The notes under the pieces: generated by a model | Told to the model about the DNA's origin: nothing | Databases searched by the model: none | The model's input: the letters and a program-made list of their open reading frames with translations, nothing else | Shown: one piece after another, positions 26,289 to 35,215 of the stretch | How positions within the stretch are numbered: position 1 is the first letter of the stretch | Layout: every line of letters starts with the position of its first letter | From: Nocardia ignorata NBRC 108230 | GTDB lineage: Bacteria > Actinomycetota > Actinomycetes > Mycobacteriales > Mycobacteriaceae | Direction of reading: 5' to 3' | NCBI RefSeq assembly: GCF_001612905.1 | Contig: NZ_BDBI01000017.1 | Span: forward strand, 62,001 to 126,000 | Length of the DNA: 64,000 nt | Made by a program: the position numbers and the translations under genes

Positions 26289-27866
26289 ATGAGCATTCAG
26301 CCCGATCTCGACCAAGGCACGTGGACCCACGAAGCCGAACCACTGGCGCACACCGAGTACGGCACGGTCAGCGGAATCTGGGAGGGGCCGGTCGCCGTGT
26401 GGCGCAGCGTGCCCTACGCGAAAGCGCCCTCCGGCCCGGCTCGATTCCGTCTCCCCGAGCCGCCGAAGCCCTGGGAGGGCGTGCGCGACTGCGCGGTCTT
26501 CGGTGAGATCGCACCGCAGGCGATGGGCGCGATGGTGCCCGTCGACTCGGATCTGCGGATGGGCGAGGACTGTCTGTGGGTGAACGTGTGGTCACCCCGG
26601 CCCCAGCCCAGCGACGACGAACCGCGCCCCGTGATGGTGTGGCTGCACGGCGGCGCCTACTGCCTCGGCACCGCCGCGCAGACCATCTACAACGGGCGCA
26701 GACTCGCGGAAGCGGGCGACGTGGTGGTCGTGACGGTGAATTACCGGCTCGGGGTCCTCGGTTTCCTCGACCTGTCGTCCTTCGGCGACCAGTTCACCCC
26801 GAACCTCGGCCTGCACGATCAGCTGGCCGCCCTCGCCTGGGTCCGCGACAATATCGCCGCGTTCGGCGGCGACCCCGGCAATGTGACGGTCTTCGGCGAA
26901 TCCTCCGGTGCGGGCTGCGTCACCGCGCTGCTCACCGCACCGGCCGCCGACGGGTTGTTCCACAAGGCGATCGCCCAGAGTCCGCCCGCTACCACGGTTT
27001 TCGGGCAGGAACGCGCCGCCGTCGTCGCACAGCGGTACCTGGAACTGCTGGAACTCGGTGCGGGCGAAACGGATCGGTTGCTCGAGCTGCCGATCGAACA
27101 GCTCGTGGAGGTCGGTGCGGTACTGCTCGACGAGGTGCCGACCAAGGAACCGGGCAGACTGGCCGCCGCCCCGGTCGTCGACGGGGACCTGTTGCCCGCC
27201 TATCCGATCGACCGTTTCCAGCATGGCCTTTCCCGTCGGGTGCCGTTGCTGATCGGCAGCAACAAGGACGAGGCCTCCCTGTTCCGGGTGCTCAAATCCC
27301 CGATCATGCCGGTGACGCCCGACGCCGTGAACGCCATGCTGCAGGACGTCGCCGCCTCGCACCCGGAGATGTCGCCGGAACGGATCGCCGAGATCACCTC
27401 CGCGTATCCGGATCTCACCAAGATCCGTGGCGCGCTCGCCATGTCGACCGATGCCGCGTTCCGTATGCCCGCCGCGTGGGTCGCCGAAGGGCACGCCCAG
27501 CACTCACCGACCTGGAAGTACCGGTTCGACTACGCGACACCGATGTTGAAGGCGGCCCGGGTCGGTGCCGGCCACGCCACCGAATTGCCCTATGTGTTCG
27601 GCAATTTCGGCACGCTCAACCACGACCCGACCTTCTGGCTCGGCGGTCGCAAGGTCTCGCTCGCGGTCTCGGGCCGGATGCAGCGCCGCTGGCTGGCCTT
27701 CGCCGAACACGGCGTGCCCGCGGCACTGGACGGTTCCAAGCACTGGCCGCGCTATCTGCCCACCGACCGGACCACTTTGCTCATCGACACCATCGACCGG
27801 GTCGTCGACAATCCCGACGCCGAACTGCACACCGCCTGGGGCGACCACGCCGTCGGCTTCAGCTGA
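26289..27866 (+). CDS. Type B carboxylesterase
   Basis: A 525-residue alpha/beta hydrolase of the carboxylesterase/lipase (type B) family that hydrolyses carboxylic esters. Oxyanion-hole HGGAYCLG, nucleophile Ser205 in FGESSGAG, and the catalytic His in HATELPYVFGN are in the expected order; the early EDCLWVNVW block is the family signature. No signal peptide, so cytosolic. Excellent ribosome site AGGAGGTG just upstream of the ATG. It ends six bases from the opposing manB stop. Confidence 0.93.
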   Translation: MSIQPDLDQGTWTHEAEPLAHTEYGTVSGIWEGPVAVWRSVPYAKAPSGPARFRLPEPPKPWEGVRDCAVFGEIAPQAMGAMVPVDSDLRMGEDCLWVNVWSPRPQPSDDEPRPVMVWLHGGAYCLGTAAQTIYNGRRLAEAGDVVVVTVNYRLGVLGFLDLSSFGDQFTPNLGLHDQLAALAWVRDNIAAFGGDPGNVTVFGESSGAGCVTALLTAPAADGLFHKAIAQSPPATTVFGQERAAVVAQRYLELLELGAGETDRLLELPIEQLVEVGAVLLDEVPTKEPGRLAAAPVVDGDLLPAYPIDRFQHGLSRRVPLLIGSNKDEASLFRVLKSPIMPVTPDAVNAMLQDVAASHPEMSPERIAEITSAYPDLTKIRGALAMSTDAAFRMPAAWVAEGHAQHSPTWKYRFDYATPMLKAARVGAGHATELPYVFGNFGTLNHDPTFWLGGRKVSLAVSGRMQRRWLAFAEHGVPAALDGSKHWPRYLPTDRTTLLIDTIDRVVDNPDAELHTAWGDHAVGFS

Positions 27867-27872
27867 GCAGTG

Positions 27873-28952
27873 TCACACGTCGGTGGAGAAGCGGATGCCG
27901 CCGTCGGGGATCTCCACGCCCGGCCACACCCTCGCCCCGCGCAGCAGTTCGCAGCGGGCACCGACCTGGGCGCCGTCACCGATCACACCGTCACGCACCA
28001 GCGCACGCGGACCGATCCGGGCGCCGAAACCGACGATCGACCGTTCCACGGTCGCGCCCGCCTCGACGACCGCGCCGTCGAAGATCACCGCACCGTCGAG
28101 TCGGGCACCCGCGCCGATCTCGGCGCCACGCCCGACCACGGTGCCGCCGATGAGCAGCGCGCCGGGAGCCACGCCCGCACTGGGGTGCACCAGCGACTCA
28201 CCGCGCTGTCCCGGCAGGGCGGGGGAGGGAGCGATGCCGCGGACCAGGTCGGCCGAACCGCGAACGAAGTCCTCCGGGGTGCCCATATCGCGCCAGTAGG
28301 AGGCATCGACGTGACCCTGCACGCGGGCACCCTCGGCCAGCAGCGCGGGGAACACCTCGCGCTCCACCGACACCGGGCGACCGGTCGGGATCTTCTCGAT
28401 GTACTCGCGGCGGAACACATAGCAACCGGCGTTGATCTGGTCGGTCGGCGGATCCTGGGTCTTCTCGAGGAACGCCGTGACCCGGCCTTCCTCGTCGGTC
28501 GGCACACAGCCGAACGCGCGTGGATCGCTCACCCGGACCAGGTGCAGGGTCACATCGGCGTTGGTCGACTCGTGGGTGTCGAGGATCGCGCCGAGGTCGG
28601 TGCCGCCGAGCACGTCGCCGTTGAAGACCATCACATTGTCGGCACGCAGCTTGGGGAGCACGTTGCGGATGCCGCCGCCGGTGCCGAGCGGTTCGGTCTC
28701 GGTGACGTACTCCAGGTCGAGTCCCAGCTCCGAGCCGTCGCCGAAGTGCTCCTCGAACACCTCCGCCTTGAAGGAGGTGCCGAGCACGACGTGGGTGATC
28801 CCGGCCTCGGCGATGCGGGCCAGCAGGTGGGTCAGGAACGGCAGCCCGGCCGTCGGCAGCATCGGCTTGGGCGCCGAGAGGGTGAGCGGACGCAGCCGCG
28901 TGCCCTGTCCGCCGACGAGGATGACCGCGTCGGTGCCTGCATTGCCTGCCAT
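27873..28952 (-). CDS. manB: Mannose-1-phosphate guanylyltransferase
   Basis: A 359-residue nucleotidyltransferase that makes GDP-mannose from GTP and mannose-1-phosphate. N-terminal VILVGGQGTRLRPLT is the nucleotide-binding signature, FNGDVLGG carries the metal Asp, and a left-handed beta-helix of hexapeptide-like repeats fills residues about 255-350. By position it matches H37Rv Rv3264c (called manB there; manC elsewhere), next to wbbL and rmlD. ATG at 28952 with GGGGAAA upstream; an extra 18 bp of open frame was not used. GDP-mannose feeds LAM, PIMs and protein mannosylation. Confidence 0.92.
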   Translation of the reverse strand: MAGNAGTDAVILVGGQGTRLRPLTLSAPKPMLPTAGLPFLTHLLARIAEAGITHVVLGTSFKAEVFEEHFGDGSELGLDLEYVTETEPLGTGGGIRNVLPKLRADNVMVFNGDVLGGTDLGAILDTHESTNADVTLHLVRVSDPRAFGCVPTDEEGRVTAFLEKTQDPPTDQINAGCYVFRREYIEKIPTGRPVSVEREVFPALLAEGARVQGHVDASYWRDMGTPEDFVRGSADLVRGIAPSPALPGQRGESLVHPSAGVAPGALLIGGTVVGRGAEIGAGARLDGAVIFDGAVVEAGATVERSIVGFGARIGPRALVRDGVIGDGAQVGARCELLRGARVWPGVEIPDGGIRFSTDV

Positions 28953-28986
28953 CGAGTTTCCCCTGTTCACAGTGGACCGGCCCTAC

Positions 28987-29883
28987 TCAGGCGCCGGTTC
29001 GCGCTTTCTCACGCAGCGCCGATCGAACCGCAATCCGGGAGCGAACCGCAAGTCCGGCCCGCAATGCGAGCCGCAGCGGCGCCTGCCACCAGTGCGGATG
29101 CCGGTCGGCCTGGAAACGGTAGGCGCTGGCATGGTGGGCGGGCAGCATCAATTCCGGGTGCTTGCCCGCGGCGTGACCCTTGGCGTGGGTCACCTCGGCG
29201 TCCGGGACGAACACATTGTGCCAGCCCGCCTTGCCCATGCGGTCACCGAAGTCGACGTCCTCCATGTACATGAAGTAGCGCGAGTCGAAGCCGTCGATGG
29301 TGTCGAACGCGGCGCGACGCACCAGCAGGCACGAGCCCGACAGCCAGCCGACCACCCGCTCCGACAGCTCCTCGTTCTCCTGCCGGTACCGCACCGACCA
29401 AGGGTTCTTCGGCCAGATCGCACCGAGGATCGCGTGCCCCGCACCATCGGCCAGGCCGGGCACCCGCCGTGCCGAGGGGTAGACGCTGCCGTCGGGTTCG
29501 CGCACCATCGGCCCGAAGGCGCCCGCGCGCGGCCAGCGCTGCGCGGCCTCGAGCAGCTTGTCGATGGAGTCGACACCCCAGCGGATGTCCGGGTTGGCCA
29601 GGATCACGAATTCGATCGACGGATCGATCTCGGCGACGGCCCGGTTGATGGCGCCGCCGTAGCCGATATTGCCGCCGGTACGCAGCAGCCGCACGTGCGC
29701 GTTGGCCTCGGCCACCAGCTCGGGCACGCCGTCGGTCGACCCGTTGTCGGCCAGGATCACCTGCGGCTTCTCGCTGGTCGCGTCGGCGAGGGTGGTGATG
29801 AAGTGCTCGAGATGCTCGCCCGGTGAATAGGTCACCGTGACGACGGCCAGACCGGCGGGGGCGGGGGATTCGGCTGCGTTCAC
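28987..29883 (-). CDS. wbbL: Rhamnosyltransferase of the arabinogalactan linker
   Basis: A 298-residue GT2-type glycosyltransferase that transfers rhamnose from dTDP-rhamnose to GlcNAc-PP-decaprenol, forming the linker between peptidoglycan and arabinogalactan. VVTVTYSPGEHL near the N-terminus, ADNGSTDG, the metal-binding ANPDIRWG, and the acceptor-side YMEDVDFGDRMGKAGW are visible. The GTG start at 29883 puts the first beta-strand about 15 residues in; the longer frame overlaps rmlD and was discarded. It lies 12 bp after rmlD and 35 bp before manB. Confidence 0.92.
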   Translation of the reverse strand: MNAAESPAPAGLAVVTVTYSPGEHLEHFITTLADATSEKPQVILADNGSTDGVPELVAEANAHVRLLRTGGNIGYGGAINRAVAEIDPSIEFVILANPDIRWGVDSIDKLLEAAQRWPRAGAFGPMVREPDGSVYPSARRVPGLADGAGHAILGAIWPKNPWSVRYRQENEELSERVVGWLSGSCLLVRRAAFDTIDGFDSRYFMYMEDVDFGDRMGKAGWHNVFVPDAEVTHAKGHAAGKHPELMLPAHHASAYRFQADRHPHWWQAPLRLALRAGLAVRSRIAVRSALREKARTGA

Positions 29884-29894
29884 GAGTGCGCAGC

Positions 29895-30752
29895 CTAGTC
29901 GGACAAACGGCGAAGTGTGTCGGTGAGTGCGGAACGCCAAGGCCGCATCGGGGTCAGGCCCGCGTCGTTCCAAACGCGGGGTGAGAGCACCGAATAGGGC
30001 GGGCGCGGCGCGGGTCTGGGGAACGCGCTCGAATCGCACGGCAGCACCCGGGCCGGGTCGGCGCCGAGCTCGGTGAAAACGGCGACGGCCAGGTCGAACC
30101 AGGTGGCGGTGCCGGAGTTGGTCGCGTGCAGCACCCGGGGTGCGTCGGGGCGCTCGGCGAGCTCGAGCAGGGCGGCGGCCAGGTCGATCGCGCTGGTCGG
30201 CGACCCGAGCTGGTCGTTCACCACGGTGACGGTGTCGCGTTCGCGCTCGAGCCTGCGCATGGTCGCGACGAAATCCCCCTCGACACCGGCGTACACCCAG
30301 GCCGTTCGCACGACCTGCGCGTCGGGGCAGCCGTCGAGCACGGCCCGCTCACCCGCCAGTTTCGACTGGCCGTAGACCGTCGCCGGACCGGTGGGGTCGT
30401 CCGGTTCGTACGGTGTGCTCGCGGTGCCCGGGAACACATAGTCGGTCGACACGTGGATCAGTCGTGCGCCGGTGGCGGTACAGGCGGCGGCGAGTACGGC
30501 CGGACCGGTGGCATTGGCGGCGAACGCGGCCTCGCGGTCGGTTTCGGCGGCGTCGACGGCGGTGTAGGCCGCGCAGTTGAGCACCACCGCGCCGGGTGTG
30601 AGTATCGCCTCCACCGCCGCGCGGTCGGTGATGTCGACCTGCGACCGGCCGAGGCCGCGCGCGTGCGGGGCCAGACGCAGGATTTCCCGCCCCAGCAGCC
30701 CACCGGCGCCGGTTACGATCAGGGGAGCTCGAGTGGGGAAATCGGCATTCAC
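29895..30752 (-). CDS. rmlD: dTDP-4-dehydrorhamnose reductase
   Basis: A 285-residue short-chain reductase completing dTDP-L-rhamnose synthesis. Rossmann motif VTGAGGLLG near the N-terminus, the HVSTDYVFPG block, catalytic YGQSK (YxxxK), and GSPTSAIDLAAALLEL substrate region are all present. GTG start at 30752. It is the first gene of the leftward rmlD-wbbL-manB set, divergent from the LCP gene, as in mycobacteria. Confidence 0.94.
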   Translation of the reverse strand: MNADFPTRAPLIVTGAGGLLGREILRLAPHARGLGRSQVDITDRAAVEAILTPGAVVLNCAAYTAVDAAETDREAAFAANATGPAVLAAACTATGARLIHVSTDYVFPGTASTPYEPDDPTGPATVYGQSKLAGERAVLDGCPDAQVVRTAWVYAGVEGDFVATMRRLERERDTVTVVNDQLGSPTSAIDLAAALLELAERPDAPRVLHATNSGTATWFDLAVAVFTELGADPARVLPCDSSAFPRPAPRPPYSVLSPRVWNDAGLTPMRPWRSALTDTLRRLSD

Positions 30753-30887
30753 GCGGCCAGTCTGGCACGCCGCAACACCTGCGGGTCGGCCCGACTGTGG
30801 TAACTGTTGGTTAGCCTGTGTTCACGACAGTGGGGTTTGCGGGGAGGCGTGCAGGGCGGGGCGCCGCGAGGTCGAGAGGAAGCACGA

Positions 30888-32357
30888 GTGCGAGAGTCGA
30901 CAGGATCACCGTCGGCCACCACGCCTGCGGGACCGGCGAAGGTGATGGTGGCGATCGCGGCGGTCCTGGTGCTCGCGATCACCGGGTTCGCCTGGCGCAG
31001 CGTCGACAATCTGATCGCCAATATCGAACGCATCGGTGGGCTCGGTCTGGGCGGCGGCCGCGACGGCGCCGTCGACATCCTGCTCGTGGGTGTCGACAGC
31101 CGCACCGACGCCCACGGCAATCCGCTCACCAGCGCCGAACGCGCCATGCTGCACGCCGGCGACGAAGTGGGCACCAACACCGACACCATCGTGCTGGTCC
31201 GCGTCCCCAACGACGGCCGCTCCGCCACCGCCATCTCCATCCCCCGCGACTCCTACGTCGATATCCCCGGTCAGGGCAAGGCCAAGATCAACTCCGCCTA
31301 CGGCGCGACGAAAGAGACCGAACGCGCCAAGATGCTCGCCGACGGCGATGCCGAGGCCGACGCCGAACGCGACTCGACCAAGACGGGCAGGCAGGCGCTG
31401 ATCAAGTCGGTGGCCGATCTCACCGGCGTCACCGTCGACCACTACGCCGAGGTGAGCCTGCTCGGGTTCGTGCTGCTCACCGATGCCGTCGGCGGGGTGG
31501 AGGTGTGCCTGAACAACGCGGTCGACGAATACATGTCCGGCGCGCAGTTCCCGGCGGGAAATCAGCGTCTCGACGGTGCGCAGGCATTGAGTTTCGTGCG
31601 GCAGCGCCACGATCTGCCGCGCGGCGACATCGACCGGATCGTGCGTCAGCAGGTGTTCATGGCCCAGCTGGTGGGTCAGCTGCTCAACGCCAAGACGCTG
31701 GCCGATCCCGGCAAGCTCAGCGAGATCAGCGAAGCCGTCGGGCGCACGGTCGTCCTCGACGACGACTGGGACGTGCTCGCCTTCCTGCAGCAGCTCAAGG
31801 ACCTCTCCGGTGGCCAGGTCGAGTTCGACACCATTCCCGTCGCCGACCTGAACAGCATGACGGCCAACGGCGAATCGGTGGTTCGGGTGGAACCGAAGGC
31901 CGTGCAGGACTACGTGGCCGGACTGGTCGGCGAGGAGAAACCGGCCGAGGAGAAGAAGGTCGACCCGTCCACGGTGACGGTGAGCGTGTTCAACGCCGGT
32001 GGCGCGACGGGCTTGGCGGCCAAGGTCGCGGCCGCGTTGACCGGTAAGGGTTTCCGCGAGGGTCTGGTCGGGAACTATTCCGGGGGGAGTGTGAGCTCGA
32101 GCCGGGTGCTCGCCGCCGACAGCGCCGATCCCAAGGCCGTCGCGGTGGCCGAGGAACTCGGCGGCCTGACCGTGGTCGCGGATCCGTCGCTGTCGGCGGA
32201 TTCGGTGAGCGTGGTGCTGGCGAGCGACTACTCTGGTCCCGGCTCGGCCGCGGCAGGCATGTTCGATTTCGACGGAACATCCTCGGCGACCGCCACGCCA
32301 GTACCGCCCGCCCCACCGATCGACGCAGGCCAGAACGGACCGAAATGCGTGAATTGA
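30888..32357 (+). CDS. LytR-CpsA-Psr (LCP) family cell-wall ligase
   Basis: A 489-residue membrane protein. One transmembrane helix at about 19-37, then the LCP domain (about 65-260) with DILLVGVDSRTD, TDTIVLVRV, ISIPRDSYVDIPG and the arginine pair of FVRQRHDLPRGDIDR. A LytR_C domain follows at about 360-450, then a Ser/Pro tail. LCP enzymes attach polymers such as arabinogalactan to peptidoglycan. GTG at 30888 was chosen because GAGAGGA precedes it. Matches H37Rv Rv3267 in position, divergent from rmlD. Confidence 0.92.
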   Translation: MRESTGSPSATTPAGPAKVMVAIAAVLVLAITGFAWRSVDNLIANIERIGGLGLGGGRDGAVDILLVGVDSRTDAHGNPLTSAERAMLHAGDEVGTNTDTIVLVRVPNDGRSATAISIPRDSYVDIPGQGKAKINSAYGATKETERAKMLADGDAEADAERDSTKTGRQALIKSVADLTGVTVDHYAEVSLLGFVLLTDAVGGVEVCLNNAVDEYMSGAQFPAGNQRLDGAQALSFVRQRHDLPRGDIDRIVRQQVFMAQLVGQLLNAKTLADPGKLSEISEAVGRTVVLDDDWDVLAFLQQLKDLSGGQVEFDTIPVADLNSMTANGESVVRVEPKAVQDYVAGLVGEEKPAEEKKVDPSTVTVSVFNAGGATGLAAKVAAALTGKGFREGLVGNYSGGSVSSSRVLAADSADPKAVAVAEELGGLTVVADPSLSADSVSVVLASDYSGPGSAAAGMFDFDGTSSATATPVPPAPPIDAGQNGPKCVN

Positions 32358-32360
32358 CCT

Positions 32361-33074
32361 ATGCGTGAGCCCAATTCGACACTGACCGACGCCCTCCTCG
32401 ACCCGATCCTCGAACGCGATCCCGCCGGACCGCGCGTCACCTGGTACGACGACGCCACCGGCGCCCGCATCGAACTGTCCGGGCTGACGCTGGCCAACTG
32501 GGCGGCCAAGACCGCTAACCTGATCCGCGACGAGTTCGCGCTCACCCCTGGCGCGCGGGTCGCGGTGCTGCTGCCCGCGCACTGGCAGACGGCCGCGGTG
32601 CTGCTCGGCTGCTGGTGGGCCGGAACCGAAGTGGTGCTCAGCCCCGATCCGGACGCCGACCTCGCCCTGGTGACGCCCGACCGGCTCGACGACGCCGACG
32701 GCGTCGGCGAGGTCGCGGTGCTGTCGCTGGACGCCATGGGCACACCCGTGCGCGACCTGCCGGTCGGTGTCACCGATTTCGCCACCGCGGTGCGCGTGCA
32801 CGGTGACCAGTTCCTGCCCGGTGGTTTCCGGGCCGCTCTCGACGGTATGTCGGTGGGCGAGGTACTCGACGCGGCGAAGAAATCGGCGGCGATGCAGGGT
32901 ATTTCCGCCGGTGACCGGGTGCTGTCGAGCGCGCCGTGGGACACCGCGGCCGAGCTGATCGACGGGTATCTCGCCGTTCTCGGCGCCGGTGCGTCGCTGG
33001 TGCAGGTGGTCAATCCCGACGCGACGGCCACCGAGCACCGCGCCGAGACCGAACGGGTGACCGTGCGGCGCTGA
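32361..33074 (+). CDS. TIGR03089 family protein (truncated adenylation-like)
   Basis: A 237-residue actinobacterial protein that resembles only the N-terminal part of AMP-binding enzymes: GLTLANWAAKTANLIRDE and ARVAVLLPAHWQTAAVLLGCW match the early adenylation-fold blocks, but the ATP-binding and C-terminal domains are absent. The family is conserved at this length, so this is not a recent truncation. Role unknown. Starts 3 bp after the LCP stop, in the position of H37Rv Rv3268. Confidence 0.88.
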   Translation: MREPNSTLTDALLDPILERDPAGPRVTWYDDATGARIELSGLTLANWAAKTANLIRDEFALTPGARVAVLLPAHWQTAAVLLGCWWAGTEVVLSPDPDADLALVTPDRLDDADGVGEVAVLSLDAMGTPVRDLPVGVTDFATAVRVHGDQFLPGGFRAALDGMSVGEVLDAAKKSAAMQGISAGDRVLSSAPWDTAAELIDGYLAVLGAGASLVQVVNPDATATEHRAETERVTVRR

Positions 33075-33142
33075 GCCGCTCGTCTCCTACCTGGGTATAG
33101 GTCGGCCTCCGCCCGAGGAACGTGGTTTCTGTCACACCCCGT

Positions 33143-33174
33143 CCGTACTGTGGAAGACATCTTCGGCAGTACGG
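33143..33174. promoter_or_regulatory. 32-bp near-palindrome before the P450 gene
   Basis: Arms CCGTACTG (33143-33150) and CAGTACGG (33167-33174) enclose a second inverted repeat, GAAGA-CA-TCTTC. It ends 15 bp before the P450 ATG, ahead of the ribosome site AAAGGGG. It may be an operator or a leader hairpin. Confidence 0.55.
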
Positions 33175-33189
33175 CGCAAAGGGGCGGCT

Positions 33190-34515
33190 ATGAACGTCGG
33201 GTACTGGATCCGCTGGTCGGCACAGCACGGGATTCCCCGTGCCTTCCTGCGCTGGCGTGCGCGGCGCGGAGACACCTTCGCCACCCTGCTCGCCGGCGAG
33301 CGGGGGCTGCACGATCCGTACCCGCTCATCGAGGAACTGCGCGGCCCCGGTCTGCGACGCACGCCGTTGGCGTACGCGTGCTTCGAGCACGCGAAGGTGC
33401 GAAGCATCCTGCGCGACAACAGATTCGGTGTCTTCCCGGCATTGGGTCCCGAGGTGCCACCGACGTTGCGCAAGCTGGCCGAACGAGTGGTTCCGCCGCC
33501 GAGCCCGGTCGAGCCGCCGTCGATGCTCGTGCTCAATCCGCCCGAGCACACCAGGATGCGCAAGCCGGTGGCGTCGGCCTTCACCCCGCGTGCCATCGGC
33601 AGGCTGCGCGACCGGGTCGAAACCGTCACCACCGAACTGCTCGACGCGATGCCCGCGCACGGCTCGATCGACCTCGTCACCGATTTCGCGGCCCAGGTGC
33701 CGATCGCGATCATCGCCGAGATGCTCGGGTTCCCCGCCGCCGACCGCGAGCTGTTCCTGCGCTGGGGCGACCGCGTCACCCCGCTGCTCGACATCGGCAC
33801 CTCTTGGCGCTCCTACCGGGAGGCGATGGCCGCCACCGACACCCTGGCCGACTATCTGGCCGAGCACATCGAGAAGCTGCGTGACGAACCGGGCGACGAC
33901 ATCCTCTCCAGCCTGGTCACCTCCGGCGACCTTACGATGCGCGAACTGCAGGCAGGCGCGGGACTGCTGATGGGCGCGGGCTTCGAGACCACGGTCAACC
34001 TCATCGGGAACGCGGTGGCCGCGCTGTCGGCCAACCCCGACCAGCTCGCCATCGCCCAGAACGACCCCGACCGCTGGCCCGACGTGGTGGAGGAGACGCT
34101 GCGGTTCGACCCACCCGTGCAGACCACGGCCCGGGTGGCGCTCGAGGACGTCGAGGTCGACGGGATGACGGTGAAGGCGGGTGCCACCGTCATCCTGTCG
34201 CTGGCCGGTGCCAACCGCGACCCCTCGGTCTTCGCCGATCCGGACCGCTTCGACATCGACCGCCCGAATGCCAAGGAGCACGTGGCCTTCAGCAGCGGCA
34301 TCCACGCCTGCCTCGGCGCGAGCCTGGCCAGGATGGAAGCGGTACACGCCCTGCGCGCGCTCTACGCCCGCTACCCGGATCTGCGCTTACGCGGAGAACC
34401 GGTGCGCCGCAACCTGTTCACCCTGCACGGGTTCGAGCACATGCCGGTCGACCTCGGTCCGGTAGCGCGCACCGGGGCGCCCGACAATCTGGCGGGCGCC
34501 ACCACCCAGGGGTGA
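33190..34515 (+). CDS. Cytochrome P450
   Basis: A 441-residue haem-thiolate monooxygenase. I-helix GAGFETTV (oxygen activation), K-helix ETLRF (ExxR), and haem loop FSSGIHACLG with ligand Cys374. Class I soluble type; needs a ferredoxin and reductase, neither of which is adjacent. Substrate unknown. ATG at 33190 with AAAGGGG eight bases upstream. It stands alone, preceded by a strong palindrome and ending against the opposing response-regulator gene. Confidence 0.95.
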   Translation: MNVGYWIRWSAQHGIPRAFLRWRARRGDTFATLLAGERGLHDPYPLIEELRGPGLRRTPLAYACFEHAKVRSILRDNRFGVFPALGPEVPPTLRKLAERVVPPPSPVEPPSMLVLNPPEHTRMRKPVASAFTPRAIGRLRDRVETVTTELLDAMPAHGSIDLVTDFAAQVPIAIIAEMLGFPAADRELFLRWGDRVTPLLDIGTSWRSYREAMAATDTLADYLAEHIEKLRDEPGDDILSSLVTSGDLTMRELQAGAGLLMGAGFETTVNLIGNAVAALSANPDQLAIAQNDPDRWPDVVEETLRFDPPVQTTARVALEDVEVDGMTVKAGATVILSLAGANRDPSVFADPDRFDIDRPNAKEHVAFSSGIHACLGASLARMEAVHALRALYARYPDLRLRGEPVRRNLFTLHGFEHMPVDLGPVARTGAPDNLAGATTQG

Positions 34516-34516
34516 C

Positions 34517-35215
34517 CTAGGTCGAAACCCGCCAGCGGTAGCGGGTTTTCGGGCGCCCGGCCCGGCCGTAGTCGGCCCGGCGTTCGGCGAGGCCGTCGTC
34601 GGCGAGTTTCTCGAGATACCGCCACGCGGTGATCCGGGAAACGCCGACGGCCGCGGCGGCATCGGTGGCGGTGATGCCCGCCTCGGCCGCGCGCACCGCC
34701 CGCGACACTTCCTCGAGGGTGTGCTGCACAACGCCCTTCGGGGCGCCCGCGCGCTGGTCGGCGGTGCGCAGCGCACCGAGCGCGCGGTCGATGTCGTACT
34801 GCGACAGCGCCGCTTCGCCCGCGGGCAGGGCGGTGTCGAAATCCCGGTAGCGTTCCAGCTTCTCGCGAAAGGCGGCGAAGGTGAACGGCTTGAGCAGATA
34901 CAGCACCACCCCGTGTGCGACGGCGCTGCGGACCATGGTCAGCTCCCGCGCCGAGGTGATCGCGATGACATCGGGACGCGGGGAGAGCCCGTTGAGCGCG
35001 GCGGCCACCTCGAGACCGTTGATGTCGGGCAGCCCGATATCCATCAGCACCAGGTGGAACGGATTGCCGTCGGCGATCGCCGACGCGGCGAGATTGAGCG
35101 CGTCATGACCGGTATGGGCGACGCCGCCGGTGACGAACCCGTCGAGCCGTTCGAGATAGGCCCGGTGTGCCTGGGCGATCAACGGTTCGTCCTCGACGAT
35201 CAGGACGCGGATCAT
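34517..35215 (-). CDS. CitB/DcuR-type response regulator
   Basis: A 232-residue regulator. Receiver domain about 1-120 with the acidic pair EDE, phospho-acceptor Asp in LMDIGLP, and Lys in LLKPF. C-terminal helix-turn-helix from about 180 (ITATDAAAAVGVSRITAWRYLEKL) of the winged type seen in citrate/C4-dicarboxylate regulators. The ATG overlaps the sensor kinase stop (ATGA). It probably controls the divergent dctA gene, whose upstream region has a direct repeat at 36789-36818. Confidence 0.92.
   Translation of the reverse strand: MIRVLIVEDEPLIAQAHRAYLERLDGFVTGGVAHTGHDALNLAASAIADGNPFHLVLMDIGLPDINGLEVAAALNGLSPRPDVIAITSARELTMVRSAVAHGVVLYLLKPFTFAAFREKLERYRDFDTALPAGEAALSQYDIDRALGALRTADQRAGAPKGVVQHTLEEVSRAVRAAEAGITATDAAAAVGVSRITAWRYLEKLADDGLAERRADYGRAGRPKTRYRWRVST

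Noticed and set aside
34371..34776. Open frames opposite the P450 3' end and across the response-regulator start
   Set aside because: They are Arg/Pro-rich shadows of two well-supported genes that meet stop to stop at 34515/34517.
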